From assembly GCF_904528075.1 (NCBI RefSeq), contig NZ_LR882035.1:992001-1056000 (forward strand): 64,000 nt of DNA, in the 5' to 3' direction. Positions 48,317 through 55,786 of this stretch are shown here, piece after piece (positions within the stretch are counted from its first letter, which is position 1; every line of letters starts with the position of its first letter). The DNA comes from Agreia sp. COWG (lineage in GTDB: Bacteria; Actinomycetota; Actinomycetes; Actinomycetales; Microbacteriaceae). Position numbers and translations under genes: made by a program. The notes below the pieces were generated by a model. It was not told where the DNA came from. It made no database searches and worked only from the letters and a program-made list of their open reading frames with translations.

Positions 48317-49110
48317 AGAAGATCGTTCTCGTCTCCCTCTCCCTGGCAGCCGCGGCCGCCCTTCTCGCCGGATGCTCCGCGACGGCCGCCGACTCGGCAG
48401 GCGGCTCTGCGACGTCGTCGGCCACCGCGGCCGAGCCGCAGACGCTCACCGTGTTCGCCGCAGCCTCGCTCAAGGACACCTTCAGCGATCTTGCCTCCGA
48501 GTTCGAGGACTCGCACCCCGGCGTCACCGTCTCGCTGAACTTCGCCGGCTCGGCCGACCTGGTGACGCAGGTGACCGAGGGCGCCCCGGCCGATGTCGTG
48601 GCGTTCGCCGACGAGAAGAACATGAAAAAGCTCACGGATGCGTCGCTCATCTCGGGCACGCCGTCGCTGTTCGCGAGCAACACGCTCACGATCGCCGTGC
48701 CGCCGGACAACCCCGCCGGCATCACATCGTTCAACGACCTCGCCAAGCCCGATGCCAATGTGGTCATCTGCGCGGCCCAGGTTCCCTGCGGCTCTGCGAC
48801 GGTGAAGATCGAGCAGGCCACCGGGGTCACCCTCACCCCCGTCAGCGAGGAATCTGCCGTCACCGATGTGCTCGGCAAGGTGTCCTCGGGCGAGGCGGAT
48901 GCCGGGCTCGTCTACGTGACCGACGTCACCGCGGCCGGCGACTCGGTCAAGGGCATCTCCTTCCCCGAGGCATCCGGGGCGGTCAACAAGTACCCCATCG
49001 GCATCGTCAACACCACGAAGCTGTCCGAACTCGCGACCCAGTTCCAAGACCTGGTGACCGGCGCCGACGGCCAGAAGATCCTGGCCGCCGCAGGGTTCGC
49101 CAAGCCCTAG
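48313..49110 (+). CDS. modA: Molybdate ABC transporter substrate-binding protein ModA
   Basis: A 265-residue lipoprotein with signal [20 protein letters not shown]. The mature protein has the ModA oxyanion-binding pattern: [53 protein letters not shown] and [13 protein letters not shown]. It captures molybdate (or tungstate) outside the membrane and delivers it to ModB. It is coupled by overlaps to molbindin and modB. Confidence 0.94.
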   Translation: MKKIVLVSLSLAAAAALLAGCSATAADSAGGSATSSATAAEPQTLTVFAAASLKDTFSDLASEFEDSHPGVTVSLNFAGSADLVTQVTEGAPADVVAFADEKNMKKLTDASLISGTPSLFASNTLTIAVPPDNPAGITSFNDLAKPDANVVICAAQVPCGSATVKIEQATGVTLTPVSEESAVTDVLGKVSSGEADAGLVYVTDVTAAGDSVKGISFPEASGAVNKYPIGIVNTTKLSELATQFQDLVTGADGQKILAAAGFAKP

Positions 49111-49973
49111 TGCCCGACGACGTGATGTCCGACGCCGCAGTTCCCCACGCCGCAGAGACCGACACGGCTGCCGTGCCCGCGCGTCGGAGCCGCAGCAGTC
49201 TGGGCGGCATCCCCGCCTGGGTCGCGGCGATCGCCGTCGTCGGCGCGCTGCTGATCGTGGTGCCGATCGTGAGCCTCGCGACGCGGGTGGACTGGTCGGA
49301 CTTCGGCTCCCTCGTGACCAGCGAGTCCTCCCTCGCGGCCCTCGGCCTCAGCCTGCGTACGTCCGTGGCGAGCACCGCGCTCTGCGTCATCCTCGGCGTC
49401 CCGCTGGCCCTCGTGCTCGCGCGCACCACCTTCCCGGGCAAGCGCATCCTGCGCGCCCTCGTTCTTCTGCCACTCGTGCTGCCGCCCGTCGTCGGCGGCA
49501 TTGCGCTGCTCGCGGCGTTCGGCCGCCGCGGCCTGCTCGGTGCGCCACTCGAGGCTCTCGGCGTGTCGATCGCATTCTCGACCGTCGCCGTCGTGCTCGC
49601 CCAGACCTTCGTCGCCCTGCCCTTCCTGGTGCTCAGCCTCGAGGCAGCCCTCCGCGCGGCCGGCTCGCGGTACGAGGCCGTGGCATCCACGCTCGGAGCG
49701 TCGCCAAGCATCGTGTTTCGGCGGGTCACGCTCCCGCTCGTGCTGCCGGGCCTGCTCACGGGAGCGGTGCTCGCATTCGCGCGGGCCCTCGGGGAGTTCG
49801 GCGCCACCCTCACCTTCGCCGGCAGTCTCGAGGGTGTCACCCGCACGCTGCCGCTCGAGATCTACCTGCAGCGCGAGACCGATCCCGACGCGGCCGTGGC
49901 ACTCGCCCTGGTGCTCGTCGTCGTGGCCGTCGTGGTGATGGTCGTCACCTACGGCCGGCGGGAGCCGCAATGA
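49110..49973 (+). CDS. modB: Molybdate ABC transporter permease ModB
   Basis: A 287-residue membrane protein with hydrophobic helices such as [20 protein letters not shown] and [20 protein letters not shown], and the EAA loop [20 protein letters not shown]. Start is GTG 49110 overlapping TAG by one base; GTG 49122 and ATG 49125 are alternatives without better ribosome sites. It overlaps modC by 4 nt. Confidence 0.93.
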   Translation: MPDDVMSDAAVPHAAETDTAAVPARRSRSSLGGIPAWVAAIAVVGALLIVVPIVSLATRVDWSDFGSLVTSESSLAALGLSLRTSVASTALCVILGVPLALVLARTTFPGKRILRALVLLPLVLPPVVGGIALLAAFGRRGLLGAPLEALGVSIAFSTVAVVLAQTFVALPFLVLSLEAALRAAGSRYEAVASTLGASPSIVFRRVTLPLVLPGLLTGAVLAFARALGEFGATLTFAGSLEGVTRTLPLEIYLQRETDPDAAVALALVLVVVAVVVMVVTYGRREPQ

Positions 49974-50704
49974 GCCTCGACGTGCGCGCCGTCGTCGACC
50001 CCGGGCGGCTCGACCTGCAGTTCCGGGTCGACGAGGGCGAGACGCTCGCCGTGCTCGGCCCGAACGGGGCCGGCAAGTCGACGCTGCTCGACGTGGTGGC
50101 TGGCCTCATCCGGCCGCACGGCGGCAGCGTGCGCCTCGACGACACCGATCTCGTGCGCATCGCCCCGGGGGGCCGAGACGCGTGGGTGCCGGCCCATGCC
50201 CGCGGCATCGCCCTGCTCTCGCAGGAGGCGCTGCTGTTTCCGCACTTGAGCGTGCGCGACAACGTGGCGTTCGGCCCCCGCAGCGCCGGCCTCTCGCGCG
50301 CCGAGTCGAGATCTGCGGCCGACCGCTGGCTCGAGCGGGTGGATGCGACGGGGCTGGCCGCGCGCCGCCCGTCGCGGCTGTCGGGCGGTCAGGCCCAGAG
50401 GGTCGCGGTGGCCAGGGCACTCGCGACCGAGCCGCGCCTGCTGCTCCTCGACGAGCCGTTCGGCGCCCTCGACGCGGGGGTCGCCCCGGCGATGCGCCGT
50501 CTGCTTGCCGAGGTTCTCGCCGAGAAGACGGTGATTCTCGTCACCCACGATCCGCTCGATGCACTGGCCCTCGCCGACCGCGTGATCGTGCTCGGCGGCG
50601 GCCGCATCGTCGAGCAGGGACCGACTCGCGAGGTGCTGCTCGACCCGCAGACGGACTTCACGAAGCTGTTGACCTTCGGGCTGGGGGCGCCGGGCGCGAC
50701 GTAG
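49970..50704 (+). CDS. modC: Molybdate ABC transporter ATP-binding protein ModC
   Basis: A 244-residue ATPase with Walker [13 protein letters not shown]-loop [14 protein letters not shown], signature [15 protein letters not shown], Walker [14 protein letters not shown] and switch VTHDPLDAL. It lacks the C-terminal TOBE domain of Escherichia coli ModC; the separate molbindin protein encoded in the same operon may provide molybdate sensing instead. It is followed at 9 nt by moaA. Confidence 0.94.
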   Translation: MSLDVRAVVDPGRLDLQFRVDEGETLAVLGPNGAGKSTLLDVVAGLIRPHGGSVRLDDTDLVRIAPGGRDAWVPAHARGIALLSQEALLFPHLSVRDNVAFGPRSAGLSRAESRSAADRWLERVDATGLAARRPSRLSGGQAQRVAVARALATEPRLLLLDEPFGALDAGVAPAMRRLLAEVLAEKTVILVTHDPLDALALADRVIVLGGGRIVEQGPTREVLLDPQTDFTKLLTFGLGAPGAT

Positions 50705-50713
50705 GCTGTGTGA

Positions 50714-51799
50714 ATGAGCATCACGCTCGGCATGCCGACGATACCCCTGCGCCCCGGCGCCGCCCAGGCGGCGGACCGCCCGGCGGCATCCGGTCTGACC
50801 GATCGCTTCGGGCGCACCGCCACCGATCTGCGCATCTCGCTGACCGACAAGTGCAATCTGCGCTGCACCTACTGCATGCCGGCCGAGGGGCTACCGTTCC
50901 TGGCCGGGCCCAAGCTGCTCACCCGCGAAGAGATTGCCCGGCTGGCCCGCATCGCGGTCGAAGAGCTGGGCGTCAGGCAGATCAGGTTCACCGGTGGCGA
51001 GCCGCTGCTGCGCAAAGACCTCGTCGAGATCATCGCGGACTGCGCCGCCCTCGAGCCGCGCCCCGAGATCTCGCTCACCACGAACGCCATCGGACTCACC
51101 AACCGGGCCGAGGCTCTCGCGGAGGCGGGGCTCGACCGGGTCAACGTGTCGCTCGACTCGATCTGCGCCGAGACCTTCGCGACCATCACGCGCCGTCCCT
51201 TCCTGCAGCGGGTGCTCGACGGCATCGACCAGCTGCGCACCGTCGGGTTGGAGCGCACCAAGATCAACGCCGTTCTCATGCCCGGCATCAACGACGACCA
51301 GGGCGTCGAGCTGCTGGAGTGGGCGCTCGCGGGCGGCCACCAGCTGCGCTTCATCGAGCAGATGCCGCTCGACGCCGACCACGTGTGGACTCGCGACGGA
51401 ATGATCACCGCCGCCCAGATCCGCGAGCGGCTCGAGGTGCGCTACATTCTCACGCCGGATGCCGCGCCCCGCGACGGCGCGCCCGCCGAGCTCTACGAGG
51501 TGCGCGAGAAGTCCGATCCGCTCGGTGCGCCTCTGGGCATGGTCGGCATCATCGCCAGCGTCACCGAGGCCTTCTGCGACGACTGCCGCCGCACCCGCGT
51601 CACGGCCGAAGGCGGCGTGCGCAGCTGCCTGTTCTCCTCCGGCGAGACCGATCTGCTCGAGCCGCTTCGCACCGGGGCATCCGACGAGGTCATCGCCGAC
51701 CTCTGGCGCGCGGCTATGTGGGCGAAGCCGTCGGGCCACGGCATCAACGCCGCAGGTTTCGAGCAGCCCGCTCGTTCGATGAGCGCGATCGGGGGCTGA
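50714..51799 (+). CDS. moaA: GTP 3',8-cyclase MoaA
   Basis: A 361-residue radical SAM enzyme. The first [4Fe-4S] site is CNLRCTYC (Cys47, 51, 54), followed by VRQIRFTGGEPLLRKDL; the second cluster is formed by AFCDDCRRTR and VRSCLF. The C-terminus ends GG as in active MoaA. It makes the precursor for cyclic pyranopterin with MoaC, whose gene is on the other strand 5 kb away. It belongs to the mod operon by spacing. Confidence 0.96.
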   Translation: MSITLGMPTIPLRPGAAQAADRPAASGLTDRFGRTATDLRISLTDKCNLRCTYCMPAEGLPFLAGPKLLTREEIARLARIAVEELGVRQIRFTGGEPLLRKDLVEIIADCAALEPRPEISLTTNAIGLTNRAEALAEAGLDRVNVSLDSICAETFATITRRPFLQRVLDGIDQLRTVGLERTKINAVLMPGINDDQGVELLEWALAGGHQLRFIEQMPLDADHVWTRDGMITAAQIRERLEVRYILTPDAAPRDGAPAELYEVREKSDPLGAPLGMVGIIASVTEAFCDDCRRTRVTAEGGVRSCLFSSGETDLLEPLRTGASDEVIADLWRAAMWAKPSGHGINAAGFEQPARSMSAIGG

Positions 51800-51801
51800 G
51801 C

Positions 51802-52041
51802 GTGCGGGTGCAGGTGAGGTACTTCGCCGCGGCCAAAGCGGCGACGGGAGTGGGCCAGGAGACCCGAGGTGTCGCCGACGACGCGACAATCGGGGCCCTG
51901 CTCGACGAGCTCGGAGACGACCCCAGGGCCGTGTTCGCACGCTGCTCGTTCATCCTGAACGAGGTGGCCACCACCGATCGCGGCATCGTGTTGCGAGACG
52001 GTGACCGCCTCGACGTGCTGCCCCCATTCGCCGGCGGCTAG
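51802..52041 (+). CDS. moaD: Molybdopterin synthase sulfur carrier MoaD
   Basis: A 79-residue ubiquitin-like protein ending PPFAGG, the C-terminal di-glycine that is adenylated and thiocarboxylated. It starts with VRVQVRYFAAAKAATGVGQE (GTG 51802, 2 nt after the moaA stop). It donates sulfur to MoaE. The MoeZ-type enzyme encoded at 53204-54463 is the likely activator and sulfur source. Confidence 0.93.
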   Translation: MRVQVRYFAAAKAATGVGQETRGVADDATIGALLDELGDDPRAVFARCSFILNEVATTDRGIVLRDGDRLDVLPPFAGG

Positions 52042-52051
52042 TCTTTCGCGC

Positions 52052-52606
52052 ATGCAGCGGCTGAACGACCCGAACTTCTTTCCCGTCGATCTGGCAGAGG
52101 GCGCGTCACTGCGCATCAGGGATCTGACCACCGTCGACGAGATGCTCGCTCTCACAGAACGCAATCTGGAGCGGCTGAAACCGTGGGAGAACTGGGCGCA
52201 CGTCGAGCAGACCCGCGCCGATCTCGCCGCGTACACCGCGTGGTTGATGGCGCAGTGGTCACTGGGACTCATCGTTCCCGCCGTGATCGAGCTGCGGGGA
52301 TCGTTGGTGGGCGCCGTGACGGCCCGCATCGACGAGAACACCGGCAGCGCAGAGCTGGGCTACTGGATCGACGCCGACGAGGAGGGTACGGGGCTCATGA
52401 CCCGCGCGGCCACGGCGGTTGTGCGACACGTGCTCGACACCGGCGTTCCGCGCATCGAGCTTCGCGCGTCGGTCGGCAACACGCGCAGCAGGGCGCTGGC
52501 CGAGCGTCTGGGGTTCTCGTACGAGGGAACGCTCCGCTCAGCACAGTCGGTGGGCGGCATCCGGCACGACATGGCCCTGTACGCACTGGTGCCGACGCTC
52601 ACCTGA
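52052..52606 (+). CDS. GNAT N-acetyltransferase, RimJ/RimL-like
   Basis: A 184-residue acetyltransferase. It contains the acetyl-CoA-binding region ELGYWIDADEEGTGLMTRAA and the C-terminal motif NTRSRALAERLGFSYEGTLR typical of ribosomal-protein serine acetyltransferase-like GNATs. ATG 52052 is used; there is no strong ribosome site. It may be co-transcribed with moaD by spacing but its role is unrelated. Substrate (N-terminal amine of a protein, or a small molecule) is not predictable. Confidence 0.85.
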   Translation: MQRLNDPNFFPVDLAEGASLRIRDLTTVDEMLALTERNLERLKPWENWAHVEQTRADLAAYTAWLMAQWSLGLIVPAVIELRGSLVGAVTARIDENTGSAELGYWIDADEEGTGLMTRAATAVVRHVLDTGVPRIELRASVGNTRSRALAERLGFSYEGTLRSAQSVGGIRHDMALYALVPTLT

Positions 52607-52619
52607 CGTCGCGCGGTGG

Positions 52620-53192
52620 CTACGCCTGACGTGCCGCGGCCTCGACGCGCGCGCGGTGCTCCGCCCATTCGGCGTCGCTGCGGGCGGCGATGTTGGGGTC
52701 GCCCGGACCGTTTCCGAGGCGGCCGTCGATGAGCTCGCGCACGATATCGGCATGGCCGGCGTGACGCGCGGTCTCGGCGATCATGTGCACCAGAATCTGC
52801 TGCAGCGTCACGCGTCGACGCTCGATCGGCCACCACGGAACCTTGCCCACCGCGTCGAGGTCCAGCGCCTCTATCGTCGCGTCGGCGTGTTGCGCTGAGA
52901 AGTGGTGCAGCTCCACGATCTCGGCGCGCGTCTCGTTTGCGGGAACCCACATGTCGGCCTCGGGGGCGGCGTCAGGCTCCAACCACGGCAGCACCCGGCC
53001 GCTGGGCCTGCCGAACACGTCGGTCAGGTAGCCGAGCTCGGTGCTCGCCACATGCTTCACGAGGCCCAGCAGACTCGTGCCCGTGGGCGTCATCGGACGC
53101 CGAGCGTCGTATTCGCTGAGCCCGTCGATCTTGGCTAGCAGATTGGCGCGCCGGACGCGCAGGTAGTGCTGGAGAACGTCTTTGTCCGTCAT
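52620..53192 (-). CDS. DinB-family (DUF664) putative metal-dependent enzyme
   Basis: A 190-residue four-helix-bundle protein. Metal-ligand His residues of the DinB fold appear in LVKHVASTELGYLT and in LVHMIAETARHAGHADIVRE. Family members bind Ni or Zn and several act as thiol-dependent (bacillithiol or mycothiol) transferases, so a mycothiol-linked role is plausible in an actinobacterium. It is co-directional with the moeZ-like gene, 11 nt downstream of it. Confidence 0.85.
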   Translation of the reverse strand: MTDKDVLQHYLRVRRANLLAKIDGLSEYDARRPMTPTGTSLLGLVKHVASTELGYLTDVFGRPSGRVLPWLEPDAAPEADMWVPANETRAEIVELHHFSAQHADATIEALDLDAVGKVPWWPIERRRVTLQQILVHMIAETARHAGHADIVRELIDGRLGNGPGDPNIAARSDAEWAEHRARVEAAARQA

Positions 53193-53203
53193 CGCACGAC
53201 CCC

Positions 53204-54463
53204 TCAGTACCGCGCCTTGTCGGGCTCGACGTCGGCCACCCAGGAGTCCACGCCGCCGCCCAGGTCGGAGATGTTCGACCAGCCGTTCTGCGCCATGTAG
53301 TCGCGGGCCTGGCCGCTTCTGCCGTCGTGGTGGCAGTACAGGATGACCCTCTCGTCGACGGGCATCTTCTCGCGCGCCTCGTCGGAGAGCAGCTGGCTCA
53401 TGGGGATCAGCTCTGAGCCGTCGATCGCCACGATCTCCCGCTCCCAGGGCTCACGCACGTCGACGAGCACGAAGCTCTCGTCGCCTCGTTCCCGAGCGTC
53501 GAGCAGAGCCTTCAACTGTGCCGGGCTGATGCGCTCGGCACCGGCATCGGGGAGGGCTGTGGCGCCCTGGTCTGGGGTGGGGTCGGATGCGGTGGGCTCG
53601 GTCATGGTGTCTGCTTTCGTCTCGAGGGGGCCCGGTGGGGCGATGGAAGCGGGAGCGCTCTCGCTGCGCGGGCGCGGGGTGGAGCCGGCCGGGGCCGGGC
53701 CGAAGCGGATCTCGCGCCACGTGGCATCCAGCCCGTCGTGCACGAGCAGTCGGCCGAGCAACAGCTCGCCGAAGCCGAGCAGCAGCTTGATGGTCTCGGT
53801 CGCCATGACCGAACCGATCGATGCGCAGACGGCGCCGAGCACCCCGGCACTCGCGCAGGTCTCACCCTCTTGGGCGGGCGGCTCTTCGGCGAAGAGGTCG
53901 CGTAGCGTGACGCCGACGCCCGCCGATTCAGGGGGTGCAGCCCAGAAGACCGTCGCCTGGCCGTCGAAGCGCAGCACGGAGCCCCACACGTAGGGCTTGC
54001 CCAGCAGCTGCGCCGCGTCGTGGGCGAGATAGCGCGTCTCGAAGTTGTCGGTGCCGTCGACGATCACGTCGTAGTCGGCGACCAGCGCGAGCACGTTCGC
54101 GCTCGTCAGCCGCACCGAGAGCGGCACCACCGCGACGAGGGGGTTCAGCTCGGCGAGGGCATCCGCCGCGGCCTCTGCCTTGCCGCGGCCCACGTCCCTC
54201 GTCGCGAACAGGGTCTGGCGTTGCAGGTTCGACGGCTCGACGGTGTCGGAGTCGACGACCCCGACCGTTCCCACTCCGGCGGCGACCAGCGAGGTCAATA
54301 CCGGCGAGCCGAGACCGCCTGCCCCGAGCACGAGCACGCGGGAGGCCTTCAATCGACGCTGCCCGTCGATGCCGATCTGGGCCAGCGACAGCTGCCGTGC
54401 GTAGCGGCTGAGCTCCGCCGGGGTCAGGGCCGCGCCGGGGGAGACGAGCGGGGAGTGCGGCAT
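53204..54463 (-). CDS. moeZ: MoeB/ThiF adenylyltransferase fused to rhodanese (MoeZ-like)
   Basis: A 419-residue protein. The N-terminal ThiF domain (residues 10-260) has RYARQLSLAQIGIDGQRRLK, the nucleotide loop VLVLGAGGLGSPVLTSLVAA, DGTDNFETRYL and a Cys in ETCASAGVLGAV. An approximately 40-residue Pro-rich linker follows, then a rhodanese domain (about 310-415) with active-site loop CHHDGRS. As in mycobacterial MoeZ, the CxxC zinc pairs of E. coli MoeB are absent. It activates MoaD- and CysO-type carriers by adenylation and transfers sulfur to form the thiocarboxylate. ATG 54463 was chosen inside a longer open frame. Confidence 0.92.
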   Translation of the reverse strand: MPHSPLVSPGAALTPAELSRYARQLSLAQIGIDGQRRLKASRVLVLGAGGLGSPVLTSLVAAGVGTVGVVDSDTVEPSNLQRQTLFATRDVGRGKAEAAADALAELNPLVAVVPLSVRLTSANVLALVADYDVIVDGTDNFETRYLAHDAAQLLGKPYVWGSVLRFDGQATVFWAAPPESAGVGVTLRDLFAEEPPAQEGETCASAGVLGAVCASIGSVMATETIKLLLGFGELLLGRLLVHDGLDATWREIRFGPAPAGSTPRPRSESAPASIAPPGPLETKADTMTEPTASDPTPDQGATALPDAGAERISPAQLKALLDARERGDESFVLVDVREPWEREIVAIDGSELIPMSQLLSDEAREKMPVDERVILYCHHDGRSGQARDYMAQNGWSNISDLGGGVDSWVADVEPDKARY

Positions 54464-54538
54464 GCCTTCTGACGAGTCCAATCCGTGTCGGGCCCGCGAG
54501 CGGACCGGATCCCAGCGTACGCCGCCTAGCATGGGCGG

Positions 54539-55420
54539 ATGCGATGGATGCGAGCCGGGGCACTGACCGCGGCGGTGCTGGCGGTGGCCCTCGCGGCGGG
54601 TGGCTGCGCGCCGGTCGACGTCGTCTCGGATTCTTCGGATGCCGGGGGTCCGGCCGTCGAGGTCTCTCCCGTGGCAGAGACTCCCGGCGTGCTGCAGCCT
54701 CCGTTCGGCAAGGCCCTCGACTACCAGCTCGGCGGCAGCTATCCGGTCGCGAATGGCGTGGGCCTCGTGACCCGCGACAGCACGGCCATGCCCGAGACCG
54801 GCGTGTACTCCGTCTGCTACGTGAACGGCTTCCAATCCCAGCCGGGCGACGACGACCGCTGGCTCACCGGCGCGCCCGATCTGGTGCTGAGAGGTGCCGA
54901 CGGGCATCCGGTCGTCGACGAGAACTGGCCAGACGAGTTCATCCTCGACGCATCGAGCTCCGACAAGCGCGAGCGCATCTTCGCCCTGGTGAAGCAGTCG
55001 ATCTCCGCCTGCGCCGAGTCGGGGTTCGATGCGGTCGAGATCGACAATCTCGACAGCTACTCGCGCAGCGGCGGGCGGCTGAGCATCGACGACGCCCTCG
55101 CGCTGGCGAGGCTCTACGTCGACGATGCCCACTCGCTCGATCTCGCGATCGGTCAGAAGAACTCGGCCGAGATCGGGGATCGCGGCCGGTCCGAGGCCGG
55201 ATTCGACTTCGCCGTCACCGAGGAATGCATGCGGTTCGAGGAGTGCCCGCAGTTCGAAGCGGTCTACGGCGACGCCGTGATGGACATCGAATACGCCGAC
55301 GACCTGCCGGACCCGTTCGCCGAGATCTGTGCCTCACCGGATCGCCCGGCCACGACCACCCTGCGCGATCGCGACCTCGTCGCCAAGGGCGAGTCGGGGT
55401 ATGTGTTCGAACACTGCTGA
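54539..55420 (+). CDS. GH114-like lipoprotein (polygalactosaminidase-type barrel)
   Basis: A 293-residue lipoprotein with signal AVLAVALAAGGCAPVDVVSD (lipobox AGGC). The mature part resembles glycoside-hydrolase family 114: LDYQLGGSY, VYSVCYVNGFQSQPGDD, FILDASSSDKRERIF, GFDAVEIDNLDSYSRS (conserved Glu/Asp), LAIGQKNSAEIGD, FDFAVTEECMRFEECPQF. The family cleaves alpha-1,4-polygalactosamine, an exopolysaccharide; other members are of unknown specificity. It is convergent with kaiB and divergent from moeZ. A role in surface polysaccharide turnover is inferred. Confidence 0.82.
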   Translation: MRWMRAGALTAAVLAVALAAGGCAPVDVVSDSSDAGGPAVEVSPVAETPGVLQPPFGKALDYQLGGSYPVANGVGLVTRDSTAMPETGVYSVCYVNGFQSQPGDDDRWLTGAPDLVLRGADGHPVVDENWPDEFILDASSSDKRERIFALVKQSISACAESGFDAVEIDNLDSYSRSGGRLSIDDALALARLYVDDAHSLDLAIGQKNSAEIGDRGRSEAGFDFAVTEECMRFEECPQFEAVYGDAVMDIEYADDLPDPFAEICASPDRPATTTLRDRDLVAKGESGYVFEHC

Positions 55421-55480
55421 CACGAAGGCCCCACTGCTGACGAGCAGGCCGGATGGCGGTGCCCGGGGATCTGTGGAGTT

Positions 55481-55786
55481 CTACGACGCCAGGTCGTCGG
55501 CGAGCAGCAGCCGTCTGACCTCGCCGACGTCGACGAGGTCGCCCACGATCGTGGTGGTTCCCGCCGCGGTGTCGACGATGAGGCTCGGAGTGAAGAACGC
55601 TCGGTAACGCAGGGCGATCTGAGGCTCCTTCAGAACGTCAACGATCCGCACCCTGGAGGCATCGACCTCGACCTCGCCGACCAGCCTGGTGAGATTGGTG
55701 CGAGCCGAGAGGGTCGCCGGTGAGTCACCGGCGACGAGCAGGGTCAGCCGGGCACCGGGCGCGTCGACGCCCACGGTCTGATTCAT
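55481..55786 (-). CDS. kaiB: KaiB-like circadian clock protein
   Basis: A 101-residue protein, nearly the same length as cyanobacterial KaiB (about 102). It has the KaiB pattern: LTLLVAGDSPATLSARTNLT, an early strand-helix; the conserved RIVDVLKEPQIALRYRAFFT, corresponding to [20 protein letters not shown] of cyanobacteria; and SLIVDTAAGTTTIVGDLVDV near the end. KaiB changes fold to bind the KaiC hexamer and switch its phosphorylation state. ATG 55786 overlaps the kaiC stop (ATGA), so the two proteins are made together. No kaiA is in the window. Confidence 0.9.
   Translation of the reverse strand: MNQTVGVDAPGARLTLLVAGDSPATLSARTNLTRLVGEVEVDASRVRIVDVLKEPQIALRYRAFFTPSLIVDTAAGTTTIVGDLVDVGEVRRLLLADDLAS

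Noticed and set aside
54539..55786. GH114-like gene as part of the kai system
   Set aside because: It is convergent with kaiB and has a separate signal peptide; no evidence of a functional link.
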